A DNA stretch of 22,874 nucleotides from Mesostigma viride (lineage: Eukaryota; Streptophyta; Mesostigmatophyceae; Mesostigmatales; Mesostigmataceae). This document shows positions 1 to 8,905 of the stretch, piece after piece (the stretch's first letter is position 1; each line of letters begins with the position of its first letter). The notes beneath the pieces are model-generated. The model made no database searches, was not told the origin of the DNA, and saw nothing but the letters and a program-made list of their open reading frames with translations. Made by a program: the position numbers and the translations under genes. Location: positions 1-22,874 of the forward strand of contig RPFO01001754.1 of assembly GCA_009746045.1 (NCBI GenBank), given 5' to 3'.

Positions 1-360
1 CTCGGGTACGACGCGGGCCCGACGTTGAAATGGCTCGCAGAAAAGGAACCTAGGTGACTATTTGGCGCCGCGTCGATCGGTCGTGACGTTGTTTACCCCG
101 TTGGATCTGCATCTACGGCGTTCGTGGGTTTTCGAACCCCTGTCGATGATATTTAACGGAGAAGTCGGGTATATATATCAATGAGACAACCAGCGCAGGC
201 CAGAAATCGGGAGAATCCGGACCATGGTAGCTCGAGCCTGCCGTTATCTTGTCCGCGTGTTCGAGTCGGATAAGATATGGTGATGGAAATGTGTAGCTGT
301 TGTGCATTGAAATTATGGCTGGCTTACGTGTAGAGCGACTAGATGACCTAGACGGTGGCC
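1..360. other. left flank, no gene seen
   Basis: This segment lies outside the proposed left inverted repeat. No reading frame on either strand looks like protein coding: frames are short and show no family motif or convincing splice signals. Its last 17 bases, TGACCTAGACGGTGGCC at 344-360, resemble TGACCTAGGCGGGGCC at 22245-22260 on the other side of the proposed element. Confidence 0.5.
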
Positions 361-397
361 GGCCCACTTCGAATGTTCCGAAAAGTGTGACACTTTT
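361..397 (+). repeat. left terminal inverted repeat
   Basis: GGCCCACTTCGAATGTTCCG at 361-380 is the exact reverse complement of 22210-22229. It is followed at 381-397 by AAAAGTGTGACACTTTT, a perfect 17-base palindrome around a central G. A related motif follows inward from the right copy at 22182-22198. A 20-bp exact inverted match near both ends of a 22.9-kb window is very unlikely by chance, so I read this as one end of a large DNA transposon. The exact end is ambiguous because GGCC is itself palindromic: the repeat could start at 361, or at 365 (CACTTCG) with GGCC as a 4-bp target duplication. Confidence 0.75.
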
Positions 398-510
398 CGT
401 CGTTTTTTTAACTTCGTAACAAACTACTTTTTCCCGCCGGGCCGCGTGTGACACTTTTTGTCGTTTTTTTAATTTCGTAACTAACTACTCTTTCCCGTCG
501 GTCCGCGTGC
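385..510. repeat. 61-bp subterminal tandem repeat
   Basis: Two near-identical 61-bp units start with GTGTGACAC at 385 and 446. Each contains a T7 run, an AACTTCGTAAC-like stretch and TTTCCCGYCGG. A decayed third start (GCGTGCGCTTTTT) follows near 506. The first unit overlaps the inner part of the left inverted repeat. Short subterminal repeats next to terminal repeats are typical of DNA transposons, where they can be transposase binding sites; that role is inferred here. Confidence 0.7.
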
Positions 511-793
511 GCTTTTTGATTGCCTGCAGGTGGCACGAAATTTTCGACCGGAGTGTTTCGGCATAACAAGTTTCTCGATACCCTGATGGATTGGTACATT
601 CCTAGTCGACTAGAGGACCATGTTGAGAAGAGTTAATCGACGAAGCTAGTAGTACTTTCAACCATCAAATGGTGGGTATACCCACCCCCATAATTTTATT
701 GAATCGATTAATAATGCAAATTTACACATTTGACCAACGCAAAATGTTGCATGGAATTAATCATCGATTATATTTGCCAAATGGGACCGGCAT
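511..793. other. no gene seen; one perfect palindrome
   Basis: No coding region is supported here. The only structure seen is GGTGGGTATACCCACC at 671-686, a perfect 16-bp palindrome, followed by AT-rich sequence. Confidence 0.5.
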
Positions 794-1256
794 TCACTTT
801 TCCTGGAGAAATGACCCCCATCCATCGATCTCAATGTCACGAAACTTGTACGCTCCCTTGTACAAGTCCCCCACGAAATTTGGAGGCTCGTTGGAAAATT
901 GTTTGGGGGCCCATACGGCCCCACCTATTTCCGCCGCATTCAAGAACTCATGCTGGGCCTCAGCCCGGAGGCGCACAGCCGAGACATTGGGCGAAATTTC
1001 CGTGCCCTCCTTCTGGAGGCATTGCACCACCCTGGCACCCGGGGGGCAGGCGCCAAATCTGAATCTGGGGGCATCAGGTCGATCATCCCGTTTCCGAACG
1101 CAATGACACCTGAACCCCAACCTCCAAACGGTCCCCGCAGGGAGCGTGGGAAGTCGTGGGGGGGGAGTCGATTTCAACATACATGTTGGCCGCATGCTCC
1201 TTTTTATCGACATGCACATATGTATGCTGCGAACCAAAAACATCGGCGCGCTCCAT
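794..1256 (-). pseudogene. frameshifted reading frame, unknown product
   Basis: Read on the minus strand from an ATG at 1256-1254, the sequence encodes a protein-like stretch of about 57 residues beginning MERADVFGSQHTYVHV and continuing through MYVEIDSPPTTSHAPCGD. It then hits a stop near 1090. One base of frame change there opens a second protein-like stretch (GARVVQCLQKEGTEISP, then GDLYKGAYKFRDIEIDGWG) ending at TGA 796-794. The total is about 153 codons. The frame is open for some codons upstream of the ATG, and an acceptor-like TTCTCACTCGCAACTTAG lies just upstream, so this may be the last exon of a longer gene. I recognise no family. It lies downstream of the transposase-like gene on the same strand and could be a separate gene or a 3' exon of it. 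The frame change could be decay or a sequence error. Confidence 0.4.
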
Positions 1257-1836
1257 CGTAAAAGTGAGTTTGATGGCTAAGTTGCGAGTGAGAAAATTAT
1301 TTCAGCAAAGCCCGGTCCGGACTGTCGTATGGGTGGCGCTGCGGAGCGTCCCCTCTATTCCTTGTGGTTGTAGGGGACAACCTTCCAATCACAATTCGTA
1401 ACTAGTCCGGTTACAAGCAAGGTACTTTGGCACTTCCGGAGCGAATTTGTGTTTTAAGACAAAGAGGCCTTAGTACAGTAACATTGTTGTGACATTCGAA
1501 ATTAGTACGAACCAATTTGCAGACGGAAAGTCCTACACAGCAACTACATATTTGAGTGACGACATGATTTTTAGGTCAAACCAAATTATAAATTTGTAAT
1601 TCGAAAAATTATTGTACAAGTTAAATAAAATACTCGCCATTTCGACACGGAAATATACTAAAATTTGTCACTACCGAGGCTAACAATGTTCCCAGCCACT
1701 TGTCATCTATGTAACATATGAAAAAACATGTTCTCCAAAAATATATAAACACGAATAAACACTGTCCCAACCGTAGGCGAATAAAGCCCAGGCTTAAAGA
1801 TCCGTAGGGGTGGCGCTGCGGAGCGTCCCCGAAAGT
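1257..1836. other. spacer with two palindromic elements
   Basis: No coding exon is supported on either strand. Two copies of the window-wide palindrome family lie at 1331-1352 and 1807-1830. Both share the core GGTGGCGCTGCGGAGCGTCC, and the second lies just past the stop codon of the transposase-like gene. The middle part (about 1480-1760) is AT-rich. Confidence 0.6.
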
Positions 1837-4800
1837 TTAAGCCGGTGGCAGCCCCTCCGGGGCTTGCTGGTTGCGTACAAGAGCGGTTAGCCACGCGTCA
1901 AGCTCCTTGCTCATATCAACGTAGGCTTGCCTTTGGTTGCCAAGGACCATGCACTGGAGCGGAAGAGCAGCGGAGATGCACAGATAGCAATCGACCAGGT
2001 CGGCTGGGCGGGACTCCGGCCAATCAGCCAAATCCAGAGTAAAATGCAGGGGGTCATGCATATCTCGCTTCCACAGCCGAACCGCCAGAACGGCGTGGCC
2101 GGGCAAGAAAATCTCCTTCTGCCGTCCGTTTTGTCCCTCAACCCACCTAACCTCCTCCTTCTCCAGCACTGAGGCCTCCCTCACCACCTGCATCACCCAA
2201 AAAGGGTGGGCGGAATTGTGGTTCACGTCCTCTCTGTCTGACGGAACTGCGATGTAATCATACATGCGCATCTGCCTGCCAATGGCATCCCTTTGATCCT
2301 TCAGCAGTTCCGCCCGCGTCAGCTGGCGAACCGGAGGTATGGGCTGCGTTGGCGGCATCAGGCGGAAAGTTTTCATCGTTTGGCCCTCATCGTTAAATTC
2401 CTCGATATGTGTCCACTCGGTCCGGCACTCCTCCCACCTGTTAGCTAGGCAGGCTGGGCAGTAGCACGAAAAACGCCTCATCATCAGGAGCCCCGGGTCA
2501 GACTTGTCCAGGCGCCACCAGTGCGCTTGCTTGATGGCCTCGACACGCGTCGGTATCATACGGGCGCCGGAGTCGAGGTCCTGCAATGAGGGAGAATGTC
2601 AGAAACGGAAAGTTGGTATGTGTCAATAGATCAAGTACACATGAAGGGTCACTCTGCAGAGATACCCCTTTGAAAGTGCTTTGCATGCATTTTTCACTAT
2701 ATAAGACGCTAATTCATACCAGTTCTTTTAGCATTATCAAATAATAAAATGCAAATGGGCAAAAGGTCACTCTGCAGAGATACCTCAATCAAGTTCAAGA
2801 AAAATTGAGTTTCGCACCTCAGGAAAATGAAAGAAATGACGGTGGACGCCCTCTGCCCGAGCGCGGGCCGACTCCCTGCTCGTGGTTTTGCCTCCTTCCC
2901 AGCTGTCCCGCATGTACTTGACGATCTGGCGCCCTGTAACGATGCCCTGGTTCTCAGGAATGCATTGCATGTTCCTCACAATGCACTTGAACTTCGCTCC
3001 CTGACCATCCACCTCCCCCTTCCCGTGCTGCTCACCCAAGTAGTGGTACTCGAAGGATTCCAAGTCGGGATCCTGCATGAGGAGGCGGAAGACGGCGTTA
3101 ACCACGTACTTGGACTTGAACTGGGATGAGCAGTTGTCAGAGCACATGAACATCCTCTTCACCCCCACACCAAGTCCGCGCAGGGTTTCCATGATTGTCC
3201 TCAGCGCGTAGACGAGCGCCCGCTCTCCCCGCTTCATCTTGGCTTCCCCGAGAAAAAAGAACGTTCGCTTTGCCATCGCACCATTGTGCAAATATCGCAC
3301 GATCATGGGCATGAGGACAAAGCTCGTCTTGTGAAAGTACTGCGACTGCAGTTGGACGTAGTTGTTGTTCTCGTAATTCTCGGCCCAATCTCCATGCACG
3401 AGCACATCCCCCTCAGTCATGTTCCTCTCCCGGTCCTTGATCGTTGCCGACTGCCACCATGACGTAAAGCAGTGGTTGGTAAAGTCCTCCCAACTCTCGA
3501 TAATCGCCAGCCTCAGCTGCGCGGGCGTTGACCTCATCGTTTCCTGTACGGGCCGCTTGACCTTCTCCGGGACCCGCCGATCGGTCGCGTCCTGTTTTAA
3601 CCAAGGGATGAAGTAAATTTGCAAGTAACATATTCATAAAGTATCAGAAAAGCCTTTAAATTAACATCGCGCTGCAGAATGACGCTGCGAAATAATTGCG
3701 TCACAAAATCCAAACACGCTTACCTCCCCTGCCGGTCGGGAAACCACTACCTCCTTCTTCACGTATCTGAACCAATTTAGTAGTTCTGTTGAATTCTTGT
3801 CCCGGTCACACAACACCCAGTCTTTGATGCCACACCGGGACTCGGGACACGAGTTCTCCATACATGCCCTCTTCAGAATGCGAAAGACAGACCCCTCCTC
3901 CATGGATGGGTCCCCTACCCTTGGCACCCCTTCCTCATCCTCCACGATCCTCTCATTTATTTCAAGATCGTCAAGGTCTTGCCCCTGCCATTCATCTTCC
4001 GTCACATTATTGTCCCCTTCCTCCTCTTCGTTTCTCGCCGAGTTTGCCCCACCCCCCAGCTCACTACCCCCATCCGCCTCCGCCACACGGCAATGGAAGT
4101 GCTTCACCCATTCGGTCGTGTGCAGGCTTTCGAACATCCCGCACGTGCCGTCAGGCAATCTCGCCCTTAAACATCCCTCACACTCGTCGCCGCACTTGCA
4201 GTTCTTGCCGTGCTTCGCCTTGCAGTACCTAGTCCATGCCGCTACCTTCGACTGCATGACCGTATGCGTCTCACAGGCGCACACGTTTCTCTCCTTCCAC
4301 TTCCCCTTGACGGTTTTGGGGGCGTACTTGCAGAAAGTCGTATATCCGACATGGATGCCGACATCCTTCTCATACTGCGGACTTTTCTTGTCCCAGTACG
4401 TGTGCTCCGCTAAAAACTTGAGATATATGTCCTCCTTCGAGGTGAGGTAGAAGTAGGCCCCTTGGACACCAACCAAAATCGCACGATTGCCAACTCGTTC
4501 GTGCGTCTTTATGGTATCCCTCTCTTGGGGCGAAGCGCGCGAGTTCTCCTCATCAGTCCAAGCCTGCGCGATCGACTCGATTACAAATTGGGGCAACTTC
4601 CTCTTCTTTCGCGCCAGCGCACGCGTCAGGAACTCCATCTTCTGTTGCTTTCTGATCGCCCGAACTTTGAGAATGGTCTTCGCGGGGACACCCGTCATTC
4701 TCTCCAACTCTGCCGCCGAAAACTCCTTCTCGATGTCGTCCCCACAAAAAAGAGTTGACACCAAAATGATCTTGACGTCTCTGTCATGGTCGGATTTCGA

Positions 4801-5249
4801 CAGGTCGTCAAAAAGGGCGATCAGCCGAGCCACCCAAGACCTCGACAGTTGTGCAAGCCGCTGCTCATCAAAAAGCTTGGCCACCGGAATGTCAAAATGC
4901 TCCGCCTTGAGCTCGTCAGCCCTCTTATTGAAGCCATCAACAATCTCCTCAAAAGAGGCCCGCTTGGTAGATTCATTCCTCATGTGATGAACTACGTTGT
5001 ACGCCTCATCAGCAAGATGAGTCCCCACAACAGACTTCTTCTCGGCGTACTGGCCAGGCCTTTTCGCTGGCTTCCTGACGGCGGGCGAGGTGCTGCGGTT
5101 CTCATTCCCGAAATTTCGTTTCGAGCTGTTTTTCAGATCCGCTGCAAGGGGCGTCGGTGTCCCGATGCTCAAGTTGTGGGCATTGAGTCGATTAGCAAAG
5201 CCGCCACGCAAGGAGGAGGAGGTTGGCGAAAGAAACACCCGTTCCCGTG
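1837..5249 (-). CDS. DDE-transposase-like protein, three exons
   Basis: Three minus-strand exons join in phase 0 with consensus splice sites: 5249-3724 (acceptor TTTGTTTCTGCAG, donor GAG|GTAAGC), 3591-2818 (AAACAG|G, GAG|GTGCGA) and 2580-1837 (CTCATTGCAG|G, stop TAA). They give about 1,013 codons with no stop. Counting from the first full codon at 5247, exon 1 has a conserved-looking FCKYAPKTVK at about 305-314, a Cys/His-rich cluster at about 315-385 that may bind zinc, and an acidic linker at about 403-450. Exon 2 holds HGDWAENY (Asp at about 576), CSDNCSSQFKSK (Asp at about 660) and EQHGKGEVDGQG (Glu at about 691, Asp at about 693), which I take as the D-D-E/D catalytic triad of an RNase H-fold transposase. 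Exon 3 has FSCYCPAC at about 804. The motif order matches a eukaryotic DDE family I know by pattern but cannot place in a named superfamily; Sola, with its 4-bp target duplications, is one to test. The 5' end is incomplete: the exon opens at a splice acceptor and has no early ATG. Confidence 0.8.
2646..2784. repeat. two palindromes in transposase intron 2
   Basis: GGTCACTCTGCAGAGATACC occurs at 2647-2666 and again, identical, at 2765-2784, both within the 237-bp intron between exons 2 and 3 (2581-2817). They belong to the CTGCAG-centred family found across the window. Confidence 0.85.
3592..3723 (-). other. transposase intron 1 with palindrome fragments
   Basis: This 132-bp GT-AG intron separates exons 1 and 2 of the transposase-like gene. 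Near its 5' end it carries TCGCGCTGCAGAATGAC at 3667-3683, then GCTGCGAAATAATTGCGTCA, which look like one degenerate and one looser member of the dispersed palindrome family. Confidence 0.6.
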
Positions 5250-5292
5250 CTGCAGAAACAAAAAGAAATTCACGGAAATTAACATATTAGCA

Positions 5293-5480
5293 GGGTCACT
5301 CCGCGAAATGACCCCACCTTCTTCGCAGATACAAAAGAATCTCAATTGCGAAGCAAATATAGAGAAAGTCAAACTTCATGAAATTTTTGGTAGCTCTGCA
5401 GCGCGACCCTTGCGAAGTTACACACAAGTTTTAAGGCCTTTTCGTATGGAACTGAGAAGAGGTCGCGCTGCAGCGCGACC
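5293..5480. repeat. three palindromic elements, 5' of transposase
   Basis: Members lie at 5293-5315 (GGGTCACTCCGCGAAATGAC...), 5389-5409 and 5461-5480. The last, GGTCGCGCTGCAGCGCGACC, is a perfect 20-bp palindrome. Their position just upstream of a splice acceptor matches the intronic location seen elsewhere, so this is probably the 5' intron of the transposase-like gene. Confidence 0.8.
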
Positions 5481-5505
5481 AAGATTTGCATCATTGGAAA
5501 CACAC

Positions 5506-5550
5506 CTTCCCGGCTCATTTTTCAGGCGTGTCGTGTCGTTGCCGAGGTAC
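5506..5550 (-). CDS. possible small upstream transposase exon
   Basis: On the minus strand a 45-nt segment is bounded by an acceptor (GTGATCATCCAG, exon from 5550) and a donor (GGGAAG|GTGTGT, exon end 5506). In one phase it is open (YLGNDTTRLKNEPG). The phase does not fit the exon that starts at 5249 when combined with the candidate first exon at 6319-6258, so either one junction is wrong or this is not an exon. Confidence 0.22.
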
Positions 5551-5580
5551 CTGGATGATCACACCAAGACAGGAAAATAC

Positions 5581-6120
5581 GTGAATTAATTCATGGAATT
5601 ATTTAAGATTCTACTAAATGAAATTGAATATTGAACATAATTGTTTTAATCATTATTGTTTAATTATGTAGCAGAAATATGGAAAGTATTTATTGGTATT
5701 TATATAGTTTTAATTAGTATTTAGTACTATTTCTATTACAATCATTATTGTTTAGATAGAAGAAATATGAACTGGACAGACTAGCTATCTCTAATACTAA
5801 ATATTTTCTACTTATTGTATGAAAAAAAGAGTGATGTCCATAAATATATGTAATATTGTCATAAAATTTAATCTATATTTTAAATTTGTATTCATGGCAT
5901 TAATCTATCTAGTACTAGTCATTATATATAAAAAACTAGTACAGTAAGTTAGCAGTAAATAGGAAAATATATTTAACAAATATTAGAAAGAACATATATC
6001 ATATTCATAACAATAATCATAATAATAAGCATATGGACAGCAGAAAGTATAAATATATTGGCTAGCATGTTAGTATATATCCCCATACATTTACTATACC
6101 CGATTCATTAATATATTTAT
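5581..6120. other. AT-rich segment, no gene
   Basis: This 540-bp stretch is strongly AT-rich with many short TA-rich words and stops in all frames. It lies between the transposase-like gene body and its likely promoter, so it may be a long 5' intron or an inserted AT-rich sequence. No terminal repeat or open frame was seen. Confidence 0.6.
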
Positions 6121-6178
6121 TTGTATACCCCAAAAGTTCTGCATTCGAAATTTTTGCCATACCACGTGGCAGTAGGCA

Positions 6179-6198
6179 CGTCGCTTTGCAGAGTGACG
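6179..6198. repeat. palindromic element
   Basis: CGTCGCTTTGCAGAGTGACG is a member of the dispersed palindrome family with flipped outer bases (CGTC...GACG instead of GGTC...GACC). Confidence 0.7.
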
Positions 6199-6257
6199 AC
6201 TGGTGGTAATATGACAGATGATCTCTCAGACGACGTGCAAAAAAGCACCGGGCTCAC

Positions 6258-6319
6258 GCTAGAATCGAACCGCGGACGTCGTTATCCACGGCAGCATGGT
6301 GACGCCCGAATCCAAACAT
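6258..6319 (-). CDS. candidate first exon of transposase gene
   Basis: A minus-strand ATG at 6319-6317 lies about 37 bp downstream of a TATA box (6363-6356). It opens MFGFGRHHAAVDNDVRGSIL and meets a good donor, AGC|GTGAGC, after 62 nt. Position and promoter suggest the start of the transposase-like transcript. The phase at the donor (two bases over) does not match the acceptor at 5249 directly, so an unseen exon or a different junction would be needed. The same stretch contains a GGTTCGATTC word resembling a pol III B box, a competing but weaker reading. Confidence 0.3.
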
Positions 6320-6355
6320 CCCGATTGTAGCGTCAAATTGGCTGCGTGTTGTTCC

Positions 6356-6363
6356 TTTTTATA
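6356..6363 (-). promoter_or_regulatory. TATA box, leftward promoter
   Basis: The minus strand reads GGTATAAAAAGGAA, a near-perfect TATA context, with a candidate ATG about 37 bp downstream at 6319. Together with the plus-strand TATA at 6676 it would form a divergent promoter serving the two genes that run outward. Confidence 0.5.
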
Positions 6364-6675
6364 CCTGCGGGACCGTGAAGACCGACGCTTGGATTACGTC
6401 ACATTGTGAGTCGTCCAATCCGCATGCGCGGTTTGTCAATAAGAATAATCTAGCGCCGCGTTTCGCCTCGTTGGCCGAATGGCGAGCATGCCACGTTTTC
6501 CGTCCTGAACGCCGGTTACGCTGGGCCGTTGACAGGGGTCGCTCCACGGACGATCGGTCACAACAGCTGTTGGGTTTCGAAAACCGCACCACCACTGCTG
6601 CCGCCATAGCTGTTTTCTGTAATAATCATCGCTGCCTGAAGATGGTGAGACAAATGCCGCCTCAACTCGCCGCCA

Positions 6676-6683
6676 TATAAAAA
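6676..6683 (+). promoter_or_regulatory. TATA box, rightward promoter
   Basis: CCATATAAAAAGGTGC contains TATAAAAA at 6676-6683, with an ATG 28 bp after it at 6711. It mirrors the minus-strand TATA 313 bp away. The segment between them (6364-6675) shows no convincing gene and is most simply a shared bidirectional promoter. Confidence 0.5.
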
Positions 6684-6710
6684 GGTGCATCAACAGCGCA
6701 GTCTTTTTTG

Positions 6711-6896
6711 ATGTCGAGCGTGATGTTTGTTGCTATGCCTTCAAATGGTCCGGTTAGTTTATAGCTAGCCCAATTCTAATCGTGGTCCTGTTCAATGCCG
6801 TTTTTCCCCCTTCCTGATTTATGCGTGCAGGTAAATGTGCAACGAACCCCTACTTACTCGCGCGAGCAGGGTGGCGTCTATGATGCCCTTTTGTAG
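6711..6896 (+). CDS. two-exon N-terminal stub, cut off by repeats
   Basis: Exon 1 (6711-6752) starts at the first ATG after the TATA box. A 78-bp intron follows, with donor CCG|GTTAGT, a CTAAT branch-like site and a long pyrimidine tract ending ATGCGTGCAG. Exon 2 starts at 6831. The joined frame gives 35 residues, ending in TPTYSREQGGVYDALL, then TAG at 6894-6896. The stop falls exactly where the 37-bp minisatellite starts (6896/6897). This suggests the original exon continued and was replaced or truncated by the repeat array. It may be the original 5' end of the plus-strand gene whose later exons begin at 12663; that link is inferred from strand and position only. Confidence 0.45.
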
Positions 6897-7093
6897 TCCT
6901 CAGCCAGCGATATGGCTTGTTTTTTCGTGTTGGTCCTCAGCCAGCGACATGACTTCTTTTTTCTGGTTGGTTCTCGGCCAGCGATATGCCTTCTTTTTAA
7001 GGGTTGGTCCTCAGCCAGCGACATGGCTTCTTTTTTCGTGTTGGTCCTCAGCCAGCGATATGCCTTCTTTTTTAGGGTTGGTCCTCAGCCAGC
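6896..7093. repeat. 37-bp minisatellite, array 1
   Basis: Units begin GTCCTCAGCCAGCGA and repeat every 37 bp, at 6896, 6933, 6970, 7007, 7044 and a truncated sixth at 7081. The variable middle reads TATGGCTT, CATGACTT or TATGCCTT, followed by a T-rich run and GTGTTG or GGGTTG. Because 37 is not divisible by 3, the reading frame rotates from unit to unit, producing spurious frames rich in FFF, SQRY and CWSSASDM. Confidence 0.95.
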
Positions 7094-7350
7094 AATCGGT
7101 GTTCTCTGAACGTAGTTTCTTTATAACAGATGAGAATGAACGCCGCTATGTGAGTGGTACTACGGGACGGTGGGCCTTGGGCTGGACCGGTTCCATGAGT
7201 TAGAATTAGTTGGCCAGTTTTGTATGGCCATTTCTAGTTCGTTAAGTTAAGTAGCAATTAAGTTACTGTTGCTGACGGCTCATGAGGCGAGCCTGGGCTA
7301 CGCCGCCCTAAAGTGCCATTTGCACGATGTTCTAGGTCTCTTTTTCTTGT
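7094..7350. repeat. 257-bp direct repeat, copy 1
   Basis: By reading, this segment (AATCGGTGTTCTCTGAACG... to ...TCTCTTTTTCTTGT) is identical to 8475-8731, 1,381 bp downstream. It directly follows the truncated last unit of the 37-bp array. Identity of the copies implies a recent duplication or gene conversion. Confidence 0.95.
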
Positions 7351-7391
7351 AATCGGATGTATGGGGTATGGGTATGGCGGATTACAAGAAA
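7343..7391. repeat. 12-bp inverted repeat at duplication edge
   Basis: TTTCTTGTAATC (7343-7354) pairs perfectly with GATTACAAGAAA (7380-7391) across a 25-base loop. The stem spans the point (7350) where similarity to the second 257-bp copy ends, so it could mark the breakpoint. Confidence 0.6.
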
Positions 7392-7551
7392 TTTAATGCT
7401 GCCCTAATCGCGTCAGCCTTTTGGCTGGCGGTGGCCGATTAGAGATGGCGCGTGACTGACATAGCTTGAACAGTCACGTGACTGTGAAAAAGAAATTGAA
7501 TTACCCTCGTCGGTTTTCTCCCCGCAGCTGGGTTCTTGGCCGACGAGAGAC
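7392..7551. other. spacer, no gene seen
   Basis: No supported exon. A 22-codon ATG frame (MADYKKFNAALIASAFW..., 7374-7442) overlaps its start but is too short to call. TATAAAAT follows at 7552. Confidence 0.4.
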
Positions 7552-7760
7552 TATAAAATACTTCGCGTTTGCCTGCGCGTGGCACCTGTACGGAACTCTG
7601 AAGCCATGAGTAAGATTTCCGTGCCACGCTGCAGTGCCTACCGCTTTGCTGCGGAATGTCGCAGCAGGGTTGCAGTTCCTGACTGCTGACTGCCGAAGGA
7701 AGGGTGGTCGGGTTACTTTTAGTGGGCATTGTGATGGACGACAAGTCTGTCGGCCCTCGC
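7552..7760 (+). promoter_or_regulatory. possible second promoter and first exon
   Basis: GACTATAAAATACTTCG gives a TATA box at 7552-7559. Downstream, an ATG at 7734 starts a 27-nt open stretch (MDDKSVGPR) that ends at a strong donor, CGC|GTAAGT, at 7760/7761. Another ATG at 7607 starts a 26-codon frame. This could be an alternative promoter for the plus-strand gene, but the arrangement rests on short signals only. Confidence 0.25.
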
Positions 7761-8352
7761 GTAAGTAGAAAAATATTTACCAGCATCCGCTCTTATGGGT
7801 GCGTGAGGTCTCGGGAATGTGGTGGGGACGAATTCCGGAATTATGCAATATTTCGATTCAGACCGAGACTTAAGGGGCCAGTTTAACAGACGGACCTGGG
7901 CCGGGCAGGACCAAATATTTTGGCCGGCCCAGTTGCGCTTGCGCTTTATCGGCCGCTGGGGTGTGTGATGAGAGCCTGCTCATCAACTAAAACCTGAAAT
8001 ATGGAAAGTTACTCCCCCAGGTGACAACGTTGACAGTAATCGAGATATGGTGGCATCGGGTGACGTCCTACAAGTTGTCGTCACGTTAGGGCGGCACTGG
8101 CCTTTGAGGGAGGTCCGTGATCGTTAAACGAGGCGTCTTCTTCCTTGTCTTTGCGTGCACATTCAACACCCTCTTTTACTGGCCGAGGGTGGAAGGCTGG
8201 GGGGGGCCCTGCAAAGGGTTATCGTGCATGAGGCTCGCTACAGCCGCCGGCGATTGTAATGGTCGTGACCGTTGCGGCAGGGCAGCCTCGGGAGCCACTG
8301 AGCGAAAGTGGTTGGCGGAGCTTTGGAGATAAAGCACCAGGAAAGGGGGGTT
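7761..8352. other. unannotated spacer
   Basis: No gene is supported. The longest frame (about 70 codons from 8117) has unremarkable composition and no splice context. There is a GGCCGGCCCAG word near 7921-7931. Confidence 0.45.
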
Positions 8353-8477
8353 GGGTAACGAGAACTACAATCAATCATGAAATGGGTGCAGCGTGGCAGG
8401 CTCACTCATGGGTTCTGTAATTGCCCACTTATTGTTTTAATCAAATGTTGGTGGATTGGTAATAGTGGGAATAGAAT
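8353..8477. repeat. 125-bp direct repeat, copy 1
   Basis: GGGTAACGAGAACTACAATC... to ...GTGGGAATAGAAT is identical by reading to 8767-8891. It abuts, with a 3-bp overlap, the second 257-bp copy at 8475, so the order is A, B, short spacer, A. Confidence 0.95.
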
Positions 8478-8731
8478 CGGTGTTCTCTGAACGTAGTTTC
8501 TTTATAACAGATGAGAATGAACGCCGCTATGTGAGTGGTACTACGGGACGGTGGGCCTTGGGCTGGACCGGTTCCATGAGTTAGAATTAGTTGGCCAGTT
8601 TTGTATGGCCATTTCTAGTTCGTTAAGTTAAGTAGCAATTAAGTTACTGTTGCTGACGGCTCATGAGGCGAGCCTGGGCTACGCCGCCCTAAAGTGCCAT
8701 TTGCACGATGTTCTAGGTCTCTTTTTCTTGT
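8475..8731. repeat. 257-bp direct repeat, copy 2
   Basis: Identical by reading to 7094-7350. Here it is followed not by the 7351 sequence but by a C-rich then T-rich tract ending TTTGTTTCTAG, just before the second 125-bp copy. Confidence 0.95.
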
Positions 8732-8766
8732 CCCGCCCCCCCCCCCTCTTTTTGTGTTTGTTTCTA

Positions 8767-8891
8767 GGGTAACGAGAACTACAATCAATCATGAAATGGG
8801 TGCAGCGTGGCAGGCTCACTCATGGGTTCTGTAATTGCCCACTTATTGTTTTAATCAAATGTTGGTGGATTGGTAATAGTGGGAATAGAAT
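8767..8891. repeat. 125-bp direct repeat, copy 2
   Basis: Identical by reading to 8353-8477. It runs directly into the second 37-bp minisatellite array. This supports a history in which one 37-bp array was split or duplicated together with repeats A and B. Confidence 0.95.
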
Positions 8892-8905
8892 ATGTTTTCT
8901 TTTTT

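Noticed and set aside
361-430. CACTA (EnSpm) element, because the repeat could be read as starting CACT.
   Set aside because: The termini are CACTT, not CACTA; the transposase motifs do not match what I know of CACTA transposases; and a 3-bp target duplication is not evident.
4786-5589. 267-codon plus-strand frame across the 5' part of the transposase gene.
   Set aside because: It runs antisense to the exon, then through the palindrome-bearing intron, with no splice or promoter support.
6245-6310. tRNA-Arg-like or SINE-like pol III element on the minus strand (TGGATAACGACGTCC and GGTTCGATTC, followed by T6).
   Set aside because: The T-arm does not pair well, there is no room for an anticodon arm, and the same bases form a short open exon downstream of a TATA box with a good donor. 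Kept only as an alternative reading.
7374-7442. 22-codon small reading frame beginning MADYKKFNAALIASAF.
   Set aside because: Too short, no promoter or conservation evidence, and it overlaps the 12-bp inverted repeat at a duplication edge.
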